Shown piece by piece: positions 24,968-33,309 of a DNA stretch of 64,000 nucleotides. Location: positions 186,001 through 250,000 of the forward strand of contig NZ_RKLR01000004.1 of the NCBI RefSeq assembly GCF_019599465.1, written 5' to 3'. Each line of letters opens with the position of its first letter. Within the stretch, counting starts at the first letter, position 1. The position numbers and the translations under genes were made by a program. The notes below the pieces were generated by a model. That model worked only from the letters and a program-made list of their open reading frames with translations, searched no databases and was not told the DNA's origin. Origin of the DNA: Haloarcula rubra (lineage in GTDB: Archaea; Halobacteriota; Halobacteria; Halobacteriales; Haloarculaceae).

Positions 24968-25867
24968 TCAGTACCGCCGGACGTCCGTGACCAGACTCGA
25001 TAGCCGCGCACGGACCGTCGTCTCGGCGTCCCCAACCGGTCGCGATGCGGTCGCGGTCCCGTACTCGTCGAACTCGGTGACGATTCGGTAGCTGACGGTC
25101 CGGGGACCGTCGTCCGTGCCGTCCGGGTCGTCGCCCCGGGGCCGAACGACGAGCACTCGCTCGTCGACGACGCGTGCGAGGCGGCCCGCGTCGTCGAGCG
25201 TCACCGTGACCCGACAGTCGTCGCCGAGTCGCCCGACCCCGAACGGGAGTGTGACGATCTGCGCGTAGCCGTCGCGGTCCGCGACGAGGAAGGTCCGGTC
25301 GCCGCCGGCGTCCCACTCGGTTCGGTGCGGGCGTATCCACTCGCCGCCCATCCCCGACGCCACGGCCTGGTTCGCGGCGCGGATGGCGTCGGACCCCAGT
25401 TCCGGCCGGGCCGTCACCGACGCCGGCGTCGGTGCGTCCCAACTGGCGAGGTTCGACCCGTCGGTGAGGTGGACCACAGACGTGTGGGGCAGGTCGTCCC
25501 TATCGACGATTCCCCAGTGGAAGTGGCCGAACAGACCGTAGAAGGGGTTCGGGACCCGTCCGGGCGGTTGCCGGCGCGTCGTGAAGACGTGGGTGTGCCG
25601 GCGCCGCGAGTGCTGGTGGCGCTCGCAGTAGGTCGCGGCGTCGTACCCGGCCGGCCCCGCCGAGTCCTCGGTTATCCGGACCCGAGTCACCGCCCGGTGG
25701 TCGGCAGCGTAGCGGTGCCGCGCCGCCGCGACGACGCGCTCTCGCGGTGTCTCGCCGGTCGGCGGGTCGGGGTCGTACGGTCTGATGTCGGTCACCCGGA
25801 GGCCGAGGTATCCGCCGACGGCGGCTACCGCTCCGCCGGCCCCGGCGAGGAACTGCCGTCGGTTCAT
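24968..25867 (-). CDS. Tat-exported protein of unknown function
   Basis: The N-terminus MNRRQFLAGAGGAVAAVGGYLG is a twin-arginine signal peptide or signal anchor without a lipobox cysteine. The 299-residue mature part has His-rich HQHSRRRHTHVF (around 103-115) and FGHFHWGIVD, which could bind metal, then alternating beta strands. I do not recognise the fold. The start codon overlaps the stop of the upstream lipoprotein gene by four bases, so the two exported proteins are coupled and may work together at the cell surface. Confidence 0.78.
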   Translation of the reverse strand: MNRRQFLAGAGGAVAAVGGYLGLRVTDIRPYDPDPPTGETPRERVVAAARHRYAADHRAVTRVRITEDSAGPAGYDAATYCERHQHSRRRHTHVFTTRRQPPGRVPNPFYGLFGHFHWGIVDRDDLPHTSVVHLTDGSNLASWDAPTPASVTARPELGSDAIRAANQAVASGMGGEWIRPHRTEWDAGGDRTFLVADRDGYAQIVTLPFGVGRLGDDCRVTVTLDDAGRLARVVDERVLVVRPRGDDPDGTDDGPRTVSYRIVTEFDEYGTATASRPVGDAETTVRARLSSLVTDVRRY

Positions 25868-26277
25868 CGCTCGCGCTCCGTCGACGTCGGCCGGTCGGCG
25901 GCGGCGACGAGCGCGCTGTTCGTTCCGTCCGGCGCGGTCCAGACGACCCGCACGTCGGCCGTCTCGCCGAGGGAGTGGCGCAGGGTCGCGCCGGGCGTCA
26001 GCGGATACTCGGCCTCGCCGTCGCGCTCACGGCTGACCCACACCGTCGCGCGGTCGCTCTCGGCCGAGCGGACGAGCAGTTCGGCCGTGTTATCGGGTGT
26101 CACGTGGTTCCCGCGGACGAACGTGACGTCGACGGCGGACTCGGCGTCGCGCCAGTCGAACGAGAGGAAGACGTTCGGGGGCGATTCCGGGTACGATTCG
26201 GTGGAGGGCCCCGACGGCGCGAGGCCGCACCCGGCGAGGGCGGCCGACGCACCCGTCAGGAACGAGCGACGGAACAC
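25864..26277 (-). CDS. Small Tat lipoprotein
   Basis: From GTG 26277 the protein is 137 residues. It starts with FRRSFLTGASAALAGCG, a twin-arginine signal ending in a lipobox, so Cys17 is probably lipid-modified. The mature part is a single beta-rich domain (NVFLSFDWRDAESAVDVTF, TAELLVRSAESDRATVWVS) consistent with an Ig-like surface module. A GTG start fits because translation further upstream runs into low-complexity sequence. It overlaps the next exported-protein gene by four bases. Bases 26278-26456 upstream hold no gene. Confidence 0.72.
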   Translation of the reverse strand: MFRRSFLTGASAALAGCGLAPSGPSTESYPESPPNVFLSFDWRDAESAVDVTFVRGNHVTPDNTAELLVRSAESDRATVWVSRERDGEAEYPLTPGATLRHSLGETADVRVVWTAPDGTNSALVAAADRPTSTERER

Positions 26278-26456
26278 AGTCGCAGTTTCCGGTCGCTCAG
26301 AATAAGTCTTGCTCCGCCACGTACTGTAAATTGGCCGTCGGGGCGAGAGGCGTTCGCTCGGATACCTTCCGTTGGGTCGGCCCTCGCTCCCGCTCTGCGG
26401 CTTCCTTCGGTCACCGCGTCGCTTTCGAGGGCCGTTCTTTTCAGTCGCGCCCCTCG

Positions 26457-27677
26457 CTACTCCAACTGCTCGGCCAGCATCGGGACGAACGTCCCGATGT
26501 CGGTGACCATCCCGACGGCCTGCGCACTGCCGCGGTCCAGAAGTTGCGTGACCGTCGAGGGGTTGATGTCGACACAGACGACCCGCGTCGTCGAGGGGAG
26601 GCAGTTGCCGACGGCGACGGAGTGCAGGAGCGTCGACAGCATCAGCACCATGTCGGCCTCGTGGGCCTGTTCGCGGATGGCGTTCTGGGCCTCGACGGCG
26701 TCGGTGATGGTGTCGGGCAGGGGCCCGTCGTCGCGGATGGACCCGGCCAGCACGAACGGGCGGTCGTTCTCGATACACTCGTACATCACGCCGGACTCGA
26801 TGGTGCCCGACTCGACGGCCGCCTCGATGCCGCCCTCGCGGATGACCTCGCTGATGGCGTAGATGTGGTGTTTGTGGCCGTGGCGGGCGTGGTCGAGCGT
26901 CTCGGTGTCGACGCCCAGCGACGTGCCGTAGAGGTCACGCTCGATGTCGTGGACTGCGAAGCCGTTGCCGGCCGAGAGCATGTCGACGTACCCCTCGCGG
27001 ACGAGATGGGCCATATCCTCCCGGGCGCCGGAGTGGATGAGCGCCGGACCACAGACCGCCAACACCTTGCCGCCGTCCCGCTTCGTCTCCTCGATGGCGC
27101 CGGCTATCTTCTGGATGGTCGACTCGGAGGGTCGCTCGGCGGAGACGCCACCCTGCATGAACCCGAAGGCGCCGCCGGAGTCGCGGGGCCGAGAGGGCGG
27201 GTCGACCCTGATGCCCGTCTCGCCGGTGACGATGCGGTCGCCCTCCTCGACGGCGTTGAGGACCTTGGTGTAGGCTCGTGGCTCCCCACCGTCTTCCACG
27301 ACCACGGCACAGTCCATCTCCATATGTTCGACTTCGAGCCACGCCCCGTCGTAGCGGATGTACGTCGGGTGGTTCGTCGTCGAGTAGAACCCCTTCGGGA
27401 CGACCTGGTCGGCGGGGGCCGACTGGAGTTTCGCGTCCTTCGGGTCGGCGGGGTTCGCGCCGTGCTGGTGGAGTTCGTGGAGTATCGACTGGAGCGTCGC
27501 CTCGTCCTCGGCCTCCACCAACAGGCGGGCGTAGGACTCCTCGTCCTTGCGCCGGCCGATGTCGAACTCCTCGACGGTGAACGACCCCCCGAGGTCCATG
27601 ATGGTCCCGAAACTGGACTCCATCATCCCCGAGTCGATGATGTGGCCCTCGAGTACCACTTCGCGAGAGACAGTCAT
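26457..27677 (-). CDS. TIGR00300 family protein, probable archaeal ornithine cyclodeaminase
   Basis: The 406-residue product begins SREVVLEGHIIDSGMM and matches the LOR/SDH bifunctional-enzyme-like TIGR00300 family. Members in methanogens convert ornithine to proline. The C-terminal Rossmann-like half has GKVLAVCGPALIHSGA and MLSTLLHSVAVGNCLPS. If active here it would supply proline from ornithine, in addition to or instead of glutamate-based synthesis. The start at 27677 excludes an upstream extension with no similarity. The gene is monocistronic on the minus strand. Confidence 0.82.
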   Translation of the reverse strand: MTVSREVVLEGHIIDSGMMESSFGTIMDLGGSFTVEEFDIGRRKDEESYARLLVEAEDEATLQSILHELHQHGANPADPKDAKLQSAPADQVVPKGFYSTTNHPTYIRYDGAWLEVEHMEMDCAVVVEDGGEPRAYTKVLNAVEEGDRIVTGETGIRVDPPSRPRDSGGAFGFMQGGVSAERPSESTIQKIAGAIEETKRDGGKVLAVCGPALIHSGAREDMAHLVREGYVDMLSAGNGFAVHDIERDLYGTSLGVDTETLDHARHGHKHHIYAISEVIREGGIEAAVESGTIESGVMYECIENDRPFVLAGSIRDDGPLPDTITDAVEAQNAIREQAHEADMVLMLSTLLHSVAVGNCLPSTTRVVCVDINPSTVTQLLDRGSAQAVGMVTDIGTFVPMLAEQLE

Positions 27678-27723
27678 GCACGGGAAATGGCGACAGCCGC
27701 GTAAGACGGTTTTGGGTGTGGCG

Positions 27724-28113
27724 CTACTCCGACCGGCGACGCACCACGACGTCGTTCCCGTCACAGTAGGCCCGGAGTCGCTGTTCGAACGCGCCCTCGC
27801 CGGGCCACTCGACCGGTGCCCCGAGCGCGGAGGGGTCGCCGACGTAACACTCGACGGTCCCGTCGCCGGACGCGAGCGGTACCGAGAGCCGAACGTACAG
27901 CCCCCGGTCGACACCTTCGTACTCGTCCAGCGCCGCGACGTCGGGCGTCCGGAGTATCCGGCCCTCCGTGGTACCGCCCGGCGCCAGCGTCGGGTAGCGC
28001 CCGTCGGTTCGCCGGAGACCGACCAGTTCCGCGGCCCCGCGGTACTCGTAGGTGTCGAGTAGCGACCGCGCCGTCGCGTGGTCGGTCAGCGTCCCGTAGA
28101 CGAACACGTCCAT
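27724..28113 (-). CDS. Gamma-glutamylcyclotransferase-like protein
   Basis: The 129-residue protein starts MDVFVYGTLTDHATARSLL, the YGTL loop of the GGCT/AIG2 superfamily, and includes the conserved Glu in ALDEYEGVDRGLYVR that acts as general acid/base. Length is typical for the single-domain family. It removes gamma-glutamyl groups as 5-oxoproline in characterised members. Haloarchaea use gamma-glutamylcysteine as a thiol, which makes such a substrate plausible. It follows the cyclophilin-like gene with a two-base gap, so the two form an operon. Confidence 0.85.
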   Translation of the reverse strand: MDVFVYGTLTDHATARSLLDTYEYRGAAELVGLRRTDGRYPTLAPGGTTEGRILRTPDVAALDEYEGVDRGLYVRLSVPLASGDGTVECYVGDPSALGAPVEWPGEGAFEQRLRAYCDGNDVVVRRRSE

Positions 28114-28115
28114 CG

Positions 28116-28487
28116 TTATCCCCGTTCGACTCGGACCGTCGCCCCGCCCGTGACGGCCGAGAGCGGACCCACGTCGTCTATCTCGGCGACGACGGTCACC
28201 GGCGAGGCGGCCCGTGGTTCGTCGTCGCGACTGGCCGGCGTCGGCCCCCAGAACAGACACAGCGCGTTCCCCTGTGGCCAGTAGGCGACGGCGCCGACGG
28301 GGACCTCGGTCTGTGTGTCCTCCGGCGGCACGTCGACCGGCACCGAGAGATACAGTTCGTCGCCCCATCGCGTCCCGTCTCCCGCGAGCGGCAACGCGCC
28401 GGCGAGGCCGTCTCGCGTCTCGTGGTTCGCGTCGGTCCACGACGCGGTGAGCGTCGCGTCGCCGACCCATACTCGAAGGTCGCTCAT
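28116..28487 (-). CDS. Cyclophilin-like fold protein
   Basis: The 123-residue product resembles the cyclophilin-like (TM1367-type) family. GDELYLSVPVDVP, VPVGAVAYWPQGNALCLFWGPTPAS and a C-terminal VTVVAEIDDVGPLSAV follow the barrel strands seen in that group. Family members keep the cyclophilin barrel but lack the proline-isomerase active site. Start at ATG 28487 (SDLRVWVGDATLTASW). It is two bases from the GGCT-like gene and surely cotranscribed with it. The biochemical role is unknown. Confidence 0.75.
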   Translation of the reverse strand: MSDLRVWVGDATLTASWTDANHETRDGLAGALPLAGDGTRWGDELYLSVPVDVPPEDTQTEVPVGAVAYWPQGNALCLFWGPTPASRDDEPRAASPVTVVAEIDDVGPLSAVTGGATVRVERG

Positions 28488-28558
28488 GGCCGCAGGTGTG
28501 GGTGGCAGGCCCAAAGCTTCACTGGACGAGCGCCCCGGACCCGACGCGCCCGCGCCGG

Positions 28559-28945
28559 TCAGGCCTCGTCGACGAACCGCTCGACGCGCCACGAGCGGTC
28601 CGGGTCACGCGCGCAGAGTCGCTCGTAGAACCGTCGCAGCCCCGGCGGCTCCGTCGTCGGGAGGACGTGCAGGCGGACGGTGCCGTCACGCACGGCCACC
28701 CGGAACACGTCGGCGGTGCCCTCGTCCCGGACCAGCCACAGCGGCATCGGGAGGTCGTGGAAGTCGCCGTACCGGTACGGTCCGTCGGCGAGGATGTCGG
28801 CCACCACGCCTGCGAGGTCCGACGTCGACAGGGCCGCGTCCGGGAGCAGTTCGAACTCCGTCCCGCCCTCGTACTCGACCCCGCTCCCGTGGGGAAACCG
28901 ACGTTCGGGGCGCCGCGGAATCGAGAACGAGGGGTCGGTCGTCAT
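28559..28945 (-). CDS. Hypothetical haloarchaeal protein
   Basis: The 128-residue product from ATG 28945 has a Pro/Arg-rich lead (FSIPRRPERRFPHG) and a mixed alpha/beta domain with PMPLWLVRDEGTADVFRVAV and a C-terminal helix. No cysteine in a metal arrangement, signal peptide or membrane segment is seen. An in-frame start 15 bases upstream is possible. Codon use and acidic composition support a real gene. It lies 71 bases upstream of the cyclophilin-like gene on the same strand and may share its transcript. Confidence 0.65.
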   Translation of the reverse strand: MTTDPSFSIPRRPERRFPHGSGVEYEGGTEFELLPDAALSTSDLAGVVADILADGPYRYGDFHDLPMPLWLVRDEGTADVFRVAVRDGTVRLHVLPTTEPPGLRRFYERLCARDPDRSWRVERFVDEA

Positions 28946-29010
28946 GTGCCTTCGTGCCACGGTAGGGCGTCGTCCCGTTTAAATTCGCGGGCGGACGCCA
29001 CTCCGTCCGC

Positions 29011-29763
29011 TCAGGGGGTCTCGTCGCCCTCGCGGCGCGTCATCGCGACGCTGTACATCGTCCCGGCGAACTCCTCGCCGATGGCCTCGGCCAACCGCTC
29101 GGCCCGCCGTTCCAGCGGGTCGCCCAGTTCCGGCGGGAGGTCTTCGGTGGCGTCCGTGACGACGCCCGCGTGTGCAGACAGGTGGCTCGCGGTCCACGGC
29201 ACCGGGTCCAACAGCGTCGTCTCCCGGTCGAACGTCCAGCCGTGTCCGGTGAAGAGTCGCCTGAGTAGGGACGCCGGGTAGAACGTCAGCGCCGAGCGGC
29301 CGGTCGCCAGTTCGCTGGCGGCGTTCTCGACGGCGAAGAGGTCACGGACGGCGGCGCTCTCGGGGAGCGGTTCGTAGTCGTCGACGACGAGGTGACACCC
29401 GGCGGTCGCGACCCGCGAGAGTTCCGCCGCGACGGCCGCCAGCGCCGCGGGGTCGAGCAGGTTACAGAGGCCGTGGGCGGTGACGAGGTCCACCGAGTCC
29501 GGGCGAAGGGGCGTCTGTCGAAGGTCGGCCTCGACGACGACGAGACGGTCGGTCGCGTCGTCACAGCGGTCCCGCACCGTCGCGGCGTGGTCGGGGTCGT
29601 CCGTGACCGCGTAGACGCGTTCGGCCCCGGCGGCCAGCAGGCCGGCCGTCGCGTTGCCGACGCCGGCGCCCGCTTCGAGACAGACCCGTCCCTCCACCAG
29701 CCGGTCGGCGAGCGCCGTCTCGACCGTCTCGGGCACGGCCTGCGACGGTGACTCCCCGGCCAC
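29011..29763 (-). CDS. Class I SAM-dependent methyltransferase
   Basis: The 250-residue protein has the SAM-binding glycine loop (CLEAGAGVGNATAGLLAAG, motif I, about residues 28-46), an acidic motif II (VYAVTDDPDHAATV), and later VDLVTAHGLCNLLDP (motif IV). The N-terminal SQAVPETVETALADRLVEG is typical of the haloarchaeal family. The start is GTG 29763, three bases past the aldo/keto reductase stop, so the two genes are cotranscribed. The substrate, small molecule or RNA, cannot be read. Confidence 0.85.
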   Translation of the reverse strand: MAGESPSQAVPETVETALADRLVEGRVCLEAGAGVGNATAGLLAAGAERVYAVTDDPDHAATVRDRCDDATDRLVVVEADLRQTPLRPDSVDLVTAHGLCNLLDPAALAAVAAELSRVATAGCHLVVDDYEPLPESAAVRDLFAVENAASELATGRSALTFYPASLLRRLFTGHGWTFDRETTLLDPVPWTASHLSAHAGVVTDATEDLPPELGDPLERRAERLAEAIGEEFAGTMYSVAMTRREGDETP

Positions 29764-29766
29764 GAG

Positions 29767-30651
29767 TCAGTGGTGGAGTTGTTCCGGCACGGGGCTGTCG
29801 TCGTGCCGCGACTGCTCGACGAGGCTCCGCTGGGTGGCTTCGTCCATCCCGTCGTAGCGACCGGCGGCGTCCAGCACCATCGAGACGAGTTTCGGGTCGC
29901 CCGGCGTCACGACGGTGCTCAGGCCCTGCGACGCGGCGAAGTCGAACCGGTCGCGAATCTCCTCGGGCGTGTCGACCGGCTCGTACCAGTTCGCGTACGG
30001 GCGGTCCTTTTCGGGGAGGTCCGACGTGGGCGGCCACGACCCCTTCGCGAACGCCTTGATGCCCAGCGTGCCGATGTCTTCCTCCTCGGCCCGCTCCAGT
30101 ACCGCCTCGTAGTCGTGTTCGTCGTCGTCCTTCCCGGCGACCACGGGGTTCAGTGGGAACATCAGCGTCTCCAAATCGTCGATGCGGTCGATGGCGTCCC
30201 GAATCAGCCCGGGGTTGCCGTGGCTCGTCAGCCCGACGTGGTCGACTTTGCCGTCGTCTTTCGCCTCGCGGATGGCCGCGAGCGCGCCGTCGTCGCCCGT
30301 AATCTCGTCCAGTTCCGACTCGTACTCCAGTCCGTGAATCTGGTAGAGGTCGATGGTGTCGACGCCGAGGCGGTCCAGCGACCGCTCCAGTTTGTGGGCC
30401 GCGCCCTCGTAGTCCCGCTCCTGGGTCTTACAGCCGAGGAAGATGTCCTCGCGGTGTTGCCGGAGTTTCGGGCCGAGTTTCAGTTCGGCGTCGCCGTAGG
30501 TCGGTGCCACGTCGAAGTGGTTGACGCCGTGGTCGAGGACGTGTTCGACCATCTGGTTCGCACCCTCCTGTTCCAGCCAGTTCAGGGCGATAGCGCCGAA
30601 CGTCGCCACGGTGCTCTCCTGCCCCGTCGCGCCGAGTGGTCGGGTCTCCAT
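29767..30651 (-). CDS. Aldo/keto reductase
   Basis: The 294-residue TIM-barrel protein begins METRPLGATGQESTVATFG and shows NHFDVAPTYGDAE with Asp and Tyr of the catalytic tetrad. DTIDLYQIHGLE (strand beta-4) and VDHVGLTSHGN follow. The usual catalytic His is in the QIHG segment. NADPH is the likely cofactor. It is three bases upstream of the methyltransferase and divergent from the SRAP gene with 81 bases between. Substrate specificity is unknown. Confidence 0.9.
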   Translation of the reverse strand: METRPLGATGQESTVATFGAIALNWLEQEGANQMVEHVLDHGVNHFDVAPTYGDAELKLGPKLRQHREDIFLGCKTQERDYEGAAHKLERSLDRLGVDTIDLYQIHGLEYESELDEITGDDGALAAIREAKDDGKVDHVGLTSHGNPGLIRDAIDRIDDLETLMFPLNPVVAGKDDDEHDYEAVLERAEEEDIGTLGIKAFAKGSWPPTSDLPEKDRPYANWYEPVDTPEEIRDRFDFAASQGLSTVVTPGDPKLVSMVLDAAGRYDGMDEATQRSLVEQSRHDDSPVPEQLHH

Positions 30652-30732
30652 ATCGGGGCGTCGGCCCGGACGCGCAAAACTGTTGGTGGCCCCACGGTGA
30701 GACTTTTGCCCGTCGCCGCCCTCGCTCGGGAC

Positions 30733-31431
30733 ATGTGTGGCCGTTACAGTCTGTTCGCGCCGCCGGCGGACGTCGAAGCCCGGTTCGACGCGTCCTTCGA
30801 CTTCGCGTTCGAGCCCCGCTACAACGCCGCGCCGAGTCAGTCCCTGCCGGTCGTCACGAACGAGGACCCCGACACCATCCAGCGGATGGAGTGGGGACTG
30901 ATTCCCTCGTGGGCAGATTCGCGCTCCGATCACGGCTACATCAACGCCCGCGCCGAGACGCTCGGTCAAAAGCGGTCGTTCGCCGACGCCTACGAGTCGC
31001 GGCGGTGTCTGGTGCCCGCCGACGGCTTCTACGAGTGGACTCGACGAAACGGAGGGAAACAGCCCTACCGCGTCGCCCTCCCCGACGACGACGTCTTCGC
31101 GATGGCCGGCCTCTACGAGCGGTGGGAACCGCCACGGCGCCAGACCGGTCTCGGCGAGTTCGGCGGAGGCGGCGACGGCGGCGAGGACGACGTGATAGAG
31201 ACGTTCACCGTCGTCACGACGGACCCCAACGACGCCGTCCGCGACCTCCACCACCGGATGGCCGTGATTCTCGACCCCAACGAGGAGGAGACGTGGCTGA
31301 CCGCCGACACCGACACCGCAGCGGACCTGCTGGACCCGTACGACGGGCCGATGCAAACCTACCCCGTCTCGACGGCGGTCAACAGCCCCAGTAACGACCG
31401 CCCGGAGCTAATCGAGGAACTCGACACGTAG
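30733..31431 (+). CDS. SRAP domain protein (YedK/HMCES family)
   Basis: The 232-residue protein starts MCGRYSLFAPP. After Met removal, Cys2 is the nucleophile that forms a covalent thiazolidine link with abasic sites in single-stranded DNA. Supporting residues are visible: Asn in PRYNAAPSQ, Glu in PADGFYEW and His in LHHRMAVIL. The family protects abasic DNA during replication and can release itself. A Gly-rich loop (EFGGGGDGGEDD) near 140 is an insertion not needed for the fold. It is monocistronic and complete. Confidence 0.95.
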   Translation: MCGRYSLFAPPADVEARFDASFDFAFEPRYNAAPSQSLPVVTNEDPDTIQRMEWGLIPSWADSRSDHGYINARAETLGQKRSFADAYESRRCLVPADGFYEWTRRNGGKQPYRVALPDDDVFAMAGLYERWEPPRRQTGLGEFGGGGDGGEDDVIETFTVVTTDPNDAVRDLHHRMAVILDPNEEETWLTADTDTAADLLDPYDGPMQTYPVSTAVNSPSNDRPELIEELDT

Positions 31432-31493
31432 GCCTTCGACACCCACAGTTTTCTGGTGGGGGGCTTACCCCGACCAATCGTGAAGCCCGCGAT

Positions 31494-32432
31494 ATGCAAT
31501 CGGTCGCGGCGTCACCGGAGACACGCACAGTCGCATCGGACGTGACGGACCTCGTCGGCGACACGCCACTCGTCCGTCTCGACTCGTTCGCCGAGAACCT
31601 GCTGGGGAAGTACGAGGCGGCCAATCCCTACTCGGTCAAGGACCGCATCGCGGCGTACATGATAGAGGCAGCGGCCGAGGTCGGCGAACTGCCCGATGGC
31701 GGGACCGTCGTCGAGGCGACCAGCGGCAACACGGGCATCGGACTCGCGGCGGTGTCGGCGGCCCGTGGTTACGACTGCGTGCTGACGATGCCCGAGTCGA
31801 TGAGCGAGGAACGGCGGCGTCTGCTGTCGGGACTCGGTGCCGAGTTGGAACTGACGCCCGCCGACGACGGCATGAGCGGGGCCATCGACCGGGCGGACGA
31901 ACTCGCGGCGGCCGACGACGCCGTGCGGGCCAGCCAGTTCGAGAACGCGGCCAACCCGCGCGCCCACCGGGAGACGACCGGCCCCGAAATCTGGCGGGAC
32001 ACGGACGGGGACGTGGACGCCGTCGTCGCCGGCGTCGGCACCGGCGGCACCATCACCGGCGTCTCCGAGTACATCAAAGAGGAGGAAGGGGCGTCCCTCA
32101 CGTCCGTCGCCGTCGAACCCGAGGCCTCCCGACTGCTGTCGGACGACGACCCGGACAGCCACGGGATTCAGGGCATCGGCCCGGGGTTCGTCCCGGACGT
32201 CCTCCGGACCGAACTGCTGGACGAGGTGCGCGTCGCCGCCGAGGACGAGGCCGTCGCGGCGGCCCGCCGCCTCGCCGAGAGCGCGGGGCTGATGGTCGGT
32301 ATCTCGGCCGGCGCGGCCCTGCACGCCGCCACCGAGTACGCCGACGACAACCCCGACGAGACGGTCGTGGTGGTCCTGCCGGACACCGGCGAGCGCTACC
32401 TCTCGACCGACCTCTGGGACGGTGGCGAGTAA
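31494..32432 (+). CDS. cysK: Cysteine synthase (O-acetylserine sulfhydrylase family)
   Basis: The 312-residue PLP enzyme has the lysine-containing NPYSVKDRIA (Lys49), the substrate loop EATSGNTGIGLAAV, the phosphate-binding GVGTGGTITGVSEYI and a C-terminal VVVLPDTGERYLST, all classic for CysK/CysM. It makes cysteine from O-acetylserine, or O-phosphoserine in some archaea, plus sulfide. A lead of about 15 residues precedes the core. The gene is single, with 62 bases from the SRAP gene. Confidence 0.95.
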   Translation: MQSVAASPETRTVASDVTDLVGDTPLVRLDSFAENLLGKYEAANPYSVKDRIAAYMIEAAAEVGELPDGGTVVEATSGNTGIGLAAVSAARGYDCVLTMPESMSEERRRLLSGLGAELELTPADDGMSGAIDRADELAAADDAVRASQFENAANPRAHRETTGPEIWRDTDGDVDAVVAGVGTGGTITGVSEYIKEEEGASLTSVAVEPEASRLLSDDDPDSHGIQGIGPGFVPDVLRTELLDEVRVAAEDEAVAAARRLAESAGLMVGISAGAALHAATEYADDNPDETVVVVLPDTGERYLSTDLWDGGE

Positions 32433-32534
32433 CTCGGACTTGCCGGCCGGACACGTGGGCCTCCGCCGCCGAGAGCGAGCGCTCGGTGTGATAGAGAACG
32501 GATAGACGCAGTGGAGACCCGACCGCAGAACCGC

Positions 32535-33146
32535 TTACTGGACGCGACCGAACGCGAGCGTCCCGCTGATGCTCTCGATGTAGGCGTTGACGACCTGCCC
32601 CTCGCGAGCGCCGGAGACGAAGATGGTGTACTTGCCCTTCTCGGCGACGCCGTCGCCCTCGCGGCCGGTGCCGGTAATCTTGACCTCGTAGGTCTCTCCT
32701 TCTTCGAGCGTGGGCGTCTGCTGTTGGGTGTTCTTGCTCGCGCTCTTCGAGACGGGCCGGAACGCACCACAGGCCTGACAGCGGAGCATGTCGACGCCGT
32801 CCTCGGTCTTGAGGACGGTGTCGGGGAGGCCACACTCCGAACACGTCACGTACTCGGCGACGTAGGCGTCGATGGCGGCCTGGAAGTCGGCCACGTCGAA
32901 CGACCCGTTGTAGCGGGCTTCGCCGCCGTCGAACTGGCCGTTGGTCCCGAACTCGCGCTGGATACTACTGTGGAGGTGCTGGGCGTCTCGCGAGAGAGCG
33001 TCGGCGATGGACTCGAGGTTGGTCAACCGTGTGAACGCCCCGTCTGTCTGTCCCTCGGGGTCGGGGATGGAGAGTCGCTCACCCGCCTCTCTGGGCTGGT
33101 CTGGAAGCACGTCGTACGCTCGCTGGAGTGCGGCCTCGTAGTTCAT
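32535..33146 (-). CDS. Translation initiation factor aIF2 subunit beta with TRAM domain
   Basis: The 203-residue protein starts MNYEAALQRAYDVLPDQP and has the aIF2 beta/aIF5 zinc ribbon with Cys102, 105, 123 and 126 (CSECGLPD, RCQACGA). aIF2 beta is part of the heterotrimer that brings initiator tRNA to the small ribosomal subunit. A C-terminal TRAM domain follows (about 148-203, ETYEVKITGTGREGDGVA), the RNA-binding fusion that characterises haloarchaeal versions. The paralogous aIF5 is absent from this window. Full length and intact. Confidence 0.95.
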   Translation of the reverse strand: MNYEAALQRAYDVLPDQPREAGERLSIPDPEGQTDGAFTRLTNLESIADALSRDAQHLHSSIQREFGTNGQFDGGEARYNGSFDVADFQAAIDAYVAEYVTCSECGLPDTVLKTEDGVDMLRCQACGAFRPVSKSASKNTQQQTPTLEEGETYEVKITGTGREGDGVAEKGKYTIFVSGAREGQVVNAYIESISGTLAFGRVQ

Positions 33147-33309
33147 ACCTGCTAGAGCGCGTTCTGACGTAAATGGGTTCCGTGATAGCCGCTGTCAGTT
33201 CCCGTCGGCGGGGCCCAGCACCCCGTAGCCGGCGGGTAAGCCCGGCTTCACGAATCACCGCCGAGATATGCGCAGTATAACAAATGCCTACTCTCCGGTT
33301 GCGTTCAGT